From positions 7,475,501 to 7,487,500 of the forward strand of contig NC_135553.1 of assembly GCF_964340395.1 (NCBI RefSeq): a stretch of DNA of 12,000 nucleotides. The letters are read 5' to 3'. Below the pieces are notes generated by a model. That model was not told the DNA's origin. It did not search any database and worked only from the letters and a program-made list of their open reading frames with translations. Position numbers and translations under genes: made by a program. This DNA is from Glandiceps talaboti (taxonomy: Eukaryota; Hemichordata; Enteropneusta; Spengelidae). Below, piece after piece: positions 8,301 to 12,000 of this stretch (positions are counted from its first letter, which is position 1; every line of letters begins with the position of its first letter).

Positions 8301-9146
8301 ATTTTGCGGAGCTAATCTTGGGAGTCCTCAGGCTAATATCACGTGGTACATAAATGGTGATGAACCAGTGTCACGCCATAACGACATTTCAACAGAACTT
8401 TACCATCAAAAAGTTGGTACGGTATACAACAGCACTAACCTGTTATACATTGAATCATTAACCCTGAATAACACCGGTAACTATACATGTATGGCAATCA
8501 ATGCAGGTATGAAGAACTATCGCGAGATCTCGTTCACATTAAATGTCGAGATCCCAGCAGGTATGTTATCACGGTACTACCTTACATGATTACGTGAGTC
8601 ATGTTGAAAGTTCCTAGAGTTTGTTAAAAAAAAAAAACTGAATTGAATTTGTGCCCAACGGACTTCTGCTGTGGGCCCCATTGCCTACTGAGAATAAGCA
8701 GACATGTATATACAATAGGTGAATAATGAATATTCATGTTGTTTTCGCTGAAGATAAGAGTCACGAATATTCATTGTTACCTATTGTATGTATGTCTGTT
8801 GAATAACATGAAATTTAACGATGAGGGCCCATGCAATAAAAGCAGTACTTTACAATGAATGAGACACAAGTTCAACTTGTCGTTTCTCTGAAATTGAGTG
8901 TAATGCGTAGGTGACGTAAAATCTTGAAACTATTCACCAGAACCTAAAGTTTATGAGATTGTCTGTATTTCCTGGATTAGCCTTCCTCTTTGAAATATTG
9001 CAGACAAATTCGCAACAAAATTAACATCGTCTTGGAACTCCTTGCCTATACGTACGAACTGCATCTTTCACATCTTCGCTACTGACGTGTTATGAAGTCA
9101 CGAAGTGGTAGTATAGTACATGTTGTCATTGCCTATCAAACAAAAG

Positions 9147-9240
<94 letters not shown>

Positions 9241-12000
9241 ACACATTTTTGTCAACCTTTACACGGTGAATTGTTCTGTTTAAAATATGTTATTAATCAT
9301 TTTCACGTTCACGTTGCCTTCGATTTTATTTTACAGAGAGCACAATAAAACTACCTGTAACGACGAGAATTTCTATATTTGAAACAAGCACGGCCACAGG
9401 TATTTACATATATACACTTAGATAATAGACATAGCAGCGCTCTCAGTGGCACTGTGATCAATTTGACTGCAGAAATTTCAATCGCCATCGAAAAACTACA
9501 GAGATTTAGGAGCTATATGCCAGGGTGAGCGCATGGAAAAGTCCATTTATACAGTATATAAACGACAACATCCAATAAGATTCGTGTTTTTATAGTATGG
9601 AATCGGGACAGCATCCCATTTCTAAACGAAATTGTAATTTACTGTCATTTATTGTTCTCTTTCAGATTTCAGACAAACATCAAACTTTCCTAGTTTCTCA
9701 TTGTTAGAATCAACAAATGGCACACTTGAAGAATTACCAGGTATCACCAATACAATTCAAACAGTGTCGACCGAAACAAGGGTCGAACTGGTTCGGCAAA
9801 AAATCATCCGAGCATTATATTCAGTGTCCCATATGATCATAACTTTTAGCTGTCACTATTTTACAGTAGAAAAGCCGTGGACATGATTTGCTAAGATAAT
9901 GGTATTTCACAGAGAAGAAATGTAAAAGTGATAGTAACAGTAAAAGTGTCGAGTCAGATGATGTACCTGTAGAACCATACGACGCCTTGTTTACGGTGAC
10001 ACTGTTTGTAATTATAACAACCCATGATGTCATGCAAATTTTATTTTGTAGTGTGTTGCATTAGCCATACTTCACTCATTGTGTGTGCAAATGTGCTAAT
10101 AGATAATATCTCCTTTCATTTCACAAGTGAGCTTAAGCCACTATATTGCTACTTCTGTTTAAATTTTGATGTTATCATCATAACACAAATGACTCTGTAT
10201 TTTTTTCCAGATGATCAATTCGGTACATCAAGTGATGGTGCAAACAAGTTTAGATTTGACAAATTTACGATATTGATATTTGTCCTTACTGCTCTGGTCA
10301 TTGCAGCACTGATACTGATGTTGGTATTACTGATACTATGTTGTAAATGGCGAACACCGCGATCGAACGGACATGTAAGAATGGATTCAACTCACCTCTT
10401 TCCAACAAAAATTATCCCAGTAAATTAAATTATGGACTATGGATTACACTAGATTTGACAATATTGATTATTATATAGATTTGTTACCTTTTTATAGTAC
10501 TATTATGTAGATCTACTGAGATATATTACGTAAGTTAATCGCCAAATGTTGCCATGGTGACTCACATTCATTAGTTTGGCGTACGGTTTCTAGAGGGCGC
10601 CCTCTCAAATAACATTACCTAAATGTGGACAATTGACAATCGGCAAGCTGTGGCGCAGCATGCCATTCACCGTCGACACATTACATTGAAAGATACTGTT
10701 TGAATGTGCTTGGTCTCTAGGATTTTTCAATAATAATCATATATATCAAATTATACATGTATTTTCTTCCGTAGGAAGATGGCAAGTACAACAGTGATGA
10801 CGTCAGTGTGTCTGCTGTAAGTATACTTTTAAAGAATCCGTCACACTCAGATAAGTCACTATTTCAAATGCAATATAAGCCAATTAACCTGAAACAGAGC
10901 TAAATATTGTCTGGCTAAAAAAGTCATTACCACAGCTGCATTTTATCACTTGGCAAGACAAAAATGTCCTTCGAAACCTGCACTAACTGCAACCGGAACA
11001 TTTTTATGAATTGTTTTTGTTAGGTACAATAACTTACTCGTAATGTGATCTTACACATTGAATCACTTGTAGGTAAACATATTTTTGTAGCTGTATTCGC
11101 GATAAATCAAATCAAATTGATTTTGGGGGCCACATCCAAGAATAAGCGCCCTCGACGGCGATAACATTTTTTTAGTGAACATATCTTTGGTTATTTGATT
11201 AAAAAATGTTTCGATTGCAGCTAGTACAGGTTTAAGAGTGTGTATCACCTAAAGTTAGCTAACCTAAAGATAAATGTTGGTAAGTATCCCAAGCAAGACG
11301 ATAAAATGTAACAAAAAATGTAAGTAGGATATTTATCACACAAAACGACGTTTGGTTTCAGATTAACCGGTTTCTTTGTATTCTACTTGGGGAAGATGTT
11401 AACACTTTCAACAACAACTTTACCAACATTTATCGCAAGCTGTTCAATTTTTGGTCATCCACCAACAACCAAATTTCCTACATTCGCTATCACAAACACA
11501 TAATCTATTCCTTAGGTGTCACAAGTCAGCGAAGAACATGAAATGAATGCTACTGAGGAAGAGGAAACTAGCGTGGATAGGCTACAAGTTCTTGACCTGT
11601 TGCTCCCCTGTCATGAAATCGATTCACGAGCACACAACCCTGATGGATGGGAATTTCCACGTGTAAATTTGTATGTTGATGACAATGCAATCCTTGGACA
11701 TGGTGAATTTGGTGAGGTTAGAAGGGCTGATGCGTTGAATATTGACGGTCAATCAGGTTCTTATACTCCCGTAGCTGTGAAAGTGCTGAAAGGTGAGCAT
11801 GTAATCGTGTTATGTGATTTATGATAAAAAATGAAGTCCGTCGAACAGACAGTATGTACACTCCTGACATTTGTACAAACTAAATCCATTTTCTTCTTTC
11901 AACTTTTAAAGATTGAAGTGTATCTACTTATTATTCCGTATGTTTGTTTTTAGATTCTGTCACTCAACAAGCAGACAAAAATGACTTTTTAAGGGAGTTA
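5329..12000 (+). CDS. Gene B (5' part): Ig-domain receptor tyrosine kinase, spliced
   Basis: Join: 5329-5389, 5980-6309, 8210-8560, 9337-9399, 9666-9740, 10211-10374, 10775-10816, 11516-11792, 11954-12000 (continues). About 470 residues lie in the window: signal peptide 1-20, Ig1 about 26-130, Ig2 about 131-247, Ser/Thr-rich stalk 248-310, TM about 312-338, acidic juxtamembrane 339-406, kinase from W407. Every junction agrees in phase (1,1,1,1,1,0,0,1). The kinase N-lobe shows WEFPR, GHGEFG (423-428), VAVK with Lys451, and Glu469 in the alphaC position. It is inferred to be a catalytically competent type I membrane RTK signalling by autophosphorylation after ligand binding. WEFPR and the AAAG|A intron after VAVKxLK are features I associate with the FGFR/VEGFR/PDGFR/RET branch. 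Having only two Ig domains fits none of the vertebrate classes exactly. The C-lobe and tail lie outside. Confidence 0.85.
5390..5979 (+). other. Gene B intron 1
   Basis: AT-rich intron of 590 bp, ending TATATATCCCTTTAG. No embedded element is recognised. Confidence 0.6.
5980..6309 (+). CDS. Gene B exon 2: Ig domain 1, V-like, lacking canonical cysteines
   Basis: Symmetric phase 1-1 exon of 330 bases, from CCCTTTAG| to GTTGGAG|GTAATA. It follows V-set logic: NVGSSVDLSFPF (B strand), MVRWERM (C strand with Trp61), MSTLRIKTVELSDDGEYDRF (E-F region with D-x-G-x-Y), then the G-strand-like EHVQLSVG. The two disulfide positions are not cysteine: Phe46 stands in the B strand and Arg111 in the F strand, where Y-x-C is expected. 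Three other cysteines remain (26, 81, 84), including KYCYNCRDK in the middle. There are no N-glycosylation sequons. This is the outermost domain and so a candidate for ligand contact. The frame stays open past the donor for 12 codons, but the GTAATA donor and phase agreement favour splicing. Confidence 0.8.
6615..6636. repeat. Short inverted repeat AAGGTGTCA...TGACACCTT
   Basis: Perfect 9-bp arms separated by 4 bases, a small palindrome in the intron. The arms resemble a T-box half site (AGGTGTGA) with one change. It is also of a size that occurs by chance. Confidence 0.4.
7015..7557 (+). pseudogene. Degraded 3' end of a LINE-type (non-LTR) retrotransposon
   Basis: The first frame (phase of 6966) contains LCKFRISAHNLHIETGRR, then FCEHC and LEDEYHF. 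That is the pattern KFR-S-H-L-IE-GR ... C-x2-C ... ED-E-HF found after the reverse transcriptase domain in many invertebrate LINE ORF2 proteins, where it forms a zinc-binding C-terminus. At about 7195-7215 the frame shifts by one, and the homology continues as CYYKQPHYDKFVTLMKT and RNLAMHL. A 3' UTR follows with AATAAA (7534-7539), ending in a short ATTGATCGATTGACTG-like repeat, as CR1/L2-type elements end. This is a 5'-truncated, frameshifted, inactive copy in the sense orientation of gene B. The family assignment is from memory of the pattern. Confidence 0.65.
8210..8560 (+). CDS. Gene B exon 3: Ig domain 2, canonical
   Basis: Symmetric phase 1-1 exon of 351 bases, from CTTAACAG| to CCCAGCAG|GTATGT. 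It has an I-set/V-set pattern with all landmarks: Cys163 in the B strand (SFTAFCGAN), Trp176 in NITWYING, and LTLNNTGNYTCMAINAG carrying Tyr222 and Cys224. It closes with EISFTLNVE. N-glycosylation sequons lie at Asn173, Asn204, Asn217 and Asn221, so it is heavily glycosylable, unlike Ig1. The open frame extends left of 8210 to 8107. The acceptor at 8208-8209 was chosen because it has the best pyrimidine tract and is the one that restores phase 1 with exon 2; the AG at 8112 does not. Confidence 0.85.
8698..8800. mobile_element. About 103-bp hairpin, candidate miniature inverted-repeat element
   Basis: The left arm GCAGACATGTATATACAATA... pairs with the right arm ...TATTGTATGTATGTCTGTT over about 40 bases with few mismatches, continuing inward through AATGAATATTC on both arms, around a 24-base loop. 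The direct repeat GAATAA flanks both ends (8692-8697 and 8801-8806), which looks like a target duplication. It is too short to code. The alternative is an intronic pre-miRNA-like hairpin, but the flanking repeat favours a MITE. Confidence 0.6.
9150..9238. repeat. Compound (AT)n(GT)n microsatellite
   Basis: About 29 AT units followed without interruption by 14 GT units, then TACACACA. Intronic. Confidence 0.95.
9337..9399 (+). CDS. Gene B exon 4: Thr/Ser-rich stalk segment
   Basis: A 63-base symmetric phase 1-1 mini-exon between TTTTACAG| and GCCACAG|GTATTT. It encodes ESTIKLPVTTRISIFETSTA plus one Thr, rich in Thr/Ser and without cysteine. This is a stalk unit. Because it is symmetric it could be skipped without breaking the frame. 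Confidence 0.65.
9400..9665 (+). other. Gene B intron 4
   Basis: Short intron with a very good acceptor (TTATTGTTCTCTTTCAG). Nothing else is recognised. Confidence 0.6.
9666..9740 (+). CDS. Gene B exon 5: second stalk segment
   Basis: A 75-base symmetric phase 1-1 exon ending TTACCAG|GTATCA. It encodes DFRQTSNFPSFSLL followed by ESTNGTLEELP, with one N-glycosylation sequon (N-G-T). The frame runs on for about 48 codons past the donor, but no other phase-1 donor with a reasonable context is present. Like exon 4 it can be skipped in frame. Confidence 0.6.
9741..10210 (+). other. Gene B intron 5, with a candidate alternative exon
   Basis: Ends TGTATTTTTTTCCAG, a strong acceptor. Holds the candidate exon at 9913-9995. 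Confidence 0.55.
9913..9995 (+). CDS. Candidate alternative exon inside intron 5
   Basis: From GTATTTCACAG| to TTTACG|GTGACA. The phase-1 frame reads EKK then CKSDSNSKSVESDDVPVEPY then DALFT, hydrophilic and acidic with one tyrosine. Entry phase 1 and exit phase 0 equal those of the TM exon, so it could replace that exon and join exon 7, giving a form without a membrane helix. If not spliced at 9995, the frame continues 22 codons (hydrophobic) to a stop at about 10061. The evidence is phase and composition only. Confidence 0.25.
10211..10374 (+). CDS. Gene B exon 6: transmembrane helix
   Basis: A strong acceptor (TTTTTTTCCAG) opens in phase 1. A short polar segment (DDQFGTSSDGANKFRFDKF) is followed by a very hydrophobic run, ILIFVLTALVIAALILML then VLLIL, then CCKWR with basic residues on the cytoplasmic side. 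The CGGACAT|GTAAGA donor leaves in phase 0. The juxtamembrane cysteine pair may be palmitoylated (inference). If the donor is not used, the frame continues VRMDSTHLFPTKIIPVN to TAA at 10428, giving a kinase-less membrane receptor. Confidence 0.8.
10375..10774 (+). other. Gene B intron 6
   Basis: Begins with the optional reading frame to TAA at 10428. Holds the perfect 14-bp palindrome AGAGGGCGCCCTCT at 10592-10605, which also matches the core of the CTCF consensus. Otherwise unremarkable. Ends TTTTCTTCCGTAG. Confidence 0.55.
10775..10816 (+). CDS. Gene B exon 7: juxtamembrane mini-exon
   Basis: A 42-base symmetric phase 0-0 exon between TTCCGTAG| and TCTGCT|GTAAGT, a near-consensus donor. 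It encodes EDGKYNSDDVSVSA, acidic and Ser-rich with one tyrosine, in the juxtamembrane region. Skipping it would keep the frame; short optional juxtamembrane segments are known in other Ig-RTKs such as FGFR (the VT motif). Confidence 0.65.
10817..11515 (+). other. Gene B intron 7
   Basis: AT-rich intron of 699 bp ending TAATCTATTCCTTAG. No exon or repeat is recognised inside. Confidence 0.6.
11516..11792 (+). CDS. Gene B exon 8: juxtamembrane region and kinase N-lobe start
   Basis: Phase 0 entry after TTCCTTAG|, exit at CTGAAAG|GTGAGC in phase 1. The first 44 codons are an acidic juxtamembrane segment (NATEEEETSVDRLQV and so on). The kinase starts with GWEFPRVNLYV, then LGHGEFGEVRRADA (glycine-rich loop G-x-G-x-F-G-x-V), an insert NIDGQSGSYTP between beta2 and beta3, and VAVKVLK with the ATP-anchoring lysine. 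WEFPR, the A-D-A-x-x-I-D spacing and VAVKxLK are typical of the FGFR/VEGFR/RET group. All N-lobe residues needed for ATP binding in this segment are present. Confidence 0.85.
11793..11953 (+). other. Gene B intron 8 (161 bp)
   Basis: Short intron, GTGAGC donor and TATGTTTGTTTTTAG acceptor. It sits directly after VAVKVLK in phase 1. Confidence 0.7.
11954..12000 (+). CDS. Gene B exon 9 (partial): kinase alphaC helix
   Basis: Phase 1 entry after TTTTTAG|. It reads DSVTQQADKNDFLREL and is cut by the window edge. The glutamate in FLREL occupies the position of the alphaC Glu that pairs with the VAVK lysine (FGFR has DLVSEM here), so the salt bridge is conserved. The rest of the kinase lies beyond the window. 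Confidence 0.8.

Larger units (their letters stand above)
8561..9336 (+). other. Gene B intron 3
   Basis: Contains the hairpin element at 8698-8800 and the (AT)n(GT)n microsatellite at 9150-9238. It ends GATTTTATTTTACAG. Confidence 0.6.

Noticed and set aside
9092-9283. 63-codon open frame across the AT/GT repeat
   Set aside because: Mostly (IY)n and (CV)n from the microsatellite.
9821-10033. Minus-strand 70-codon open frame
   Set aside because: Antisense to the candidate exon at 9913-9995; its Leu/Ser/Thr run is the complement of AGT/AAC-rich codons, with no independent support.
11063-11248. Minus-strand 61-codon open frame in intron 7
   Set aside because: No domain, no codon or splice support, of a length expected by chance.

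Overview
This window is intron-rich, AT-rich metazoan genomic DNA, not bacterial. It has GT-AG introns, immunoglobulin (Ig) exons bounded by phase-1 introns, long dinucleotide microsatellites, and debris of DNA transposons and non-LTR retrotransposons. The Ig-receptor/tyrosine-kinase content would fit a marine invertebrate, possibly a non-vertebrate deuterostome (hemichordate, cephalochordate or echinoderm). That is a guess; nothing here fixes the species. Both genes are on the + strand. I assembled their exons by hand from splice signals, reading phase and protein logic, because the long open reading frames cover only part of them.

Gene A enters from the left and its 5' end lies outside the window. 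Its exons encode the second half of an Ig domain (111-258), a cysteine-rich then Thr/Glu-rich stalk (617-745) and a transmembrane helix (1103-1188, ending in phase 0). Its C-terminus is ambiguous. The simplest model adds a short tail exon (1776-1832) ending in TGA. An alternative or additional tyrosine-containing terminal exon may lie at 4692-4807. No kinase domain follows, so gene A looks like a kinase-less Ig receptor.

Between the genes lie a CA/CG/TA microsatellite tract (1580-1757), a 1.1-kb element with terminal inverted repeats and TAA target duplications (1870-2979, Harbinger-like), a tandem array of about 147-bp units (about 3156-3669), and a possible minus-strand retroelement tail (about 4286-4400).

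Gene B starts at 5329 (or in frame at 5251) and runs off the right edge. Nine exons give a signal peptide, Ig1 (lacking its canonical cysteines), Ig2 (canonical), two short Ser/Thr-rich stalk exons, a transmembrane helix, an acidic juxtamembrane region and the start of a tyrosine kinase domain. The kinase start shows WEFPR, the glycine loop GHGEFG and the VAVK lysine. Every junction agrees in phase. It is an Ig-type receptor tyrosine kinase related to the FGFR/VEGFR/RET kinase branch. The ligand and exact family cannot be told from this sequence.

The two genes are head-to-tail, share the exon-phase pattern Ig (ends 1) / stalk (1-1) / transmembrane (1-0), and are separated by only a few hundred bases if gene A uses its distal exon. 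The main idea worth testing is a tandem pair of related Ig receptors: one with a kinase, and one without it but possibly with a short tyrosine tail. Gene B introns carry a LINE 3' fragment (about 7015-7557), a hairpin element (8698-8800), a TA/GT microsatellite and one candidate alternative exon (9913-9995).
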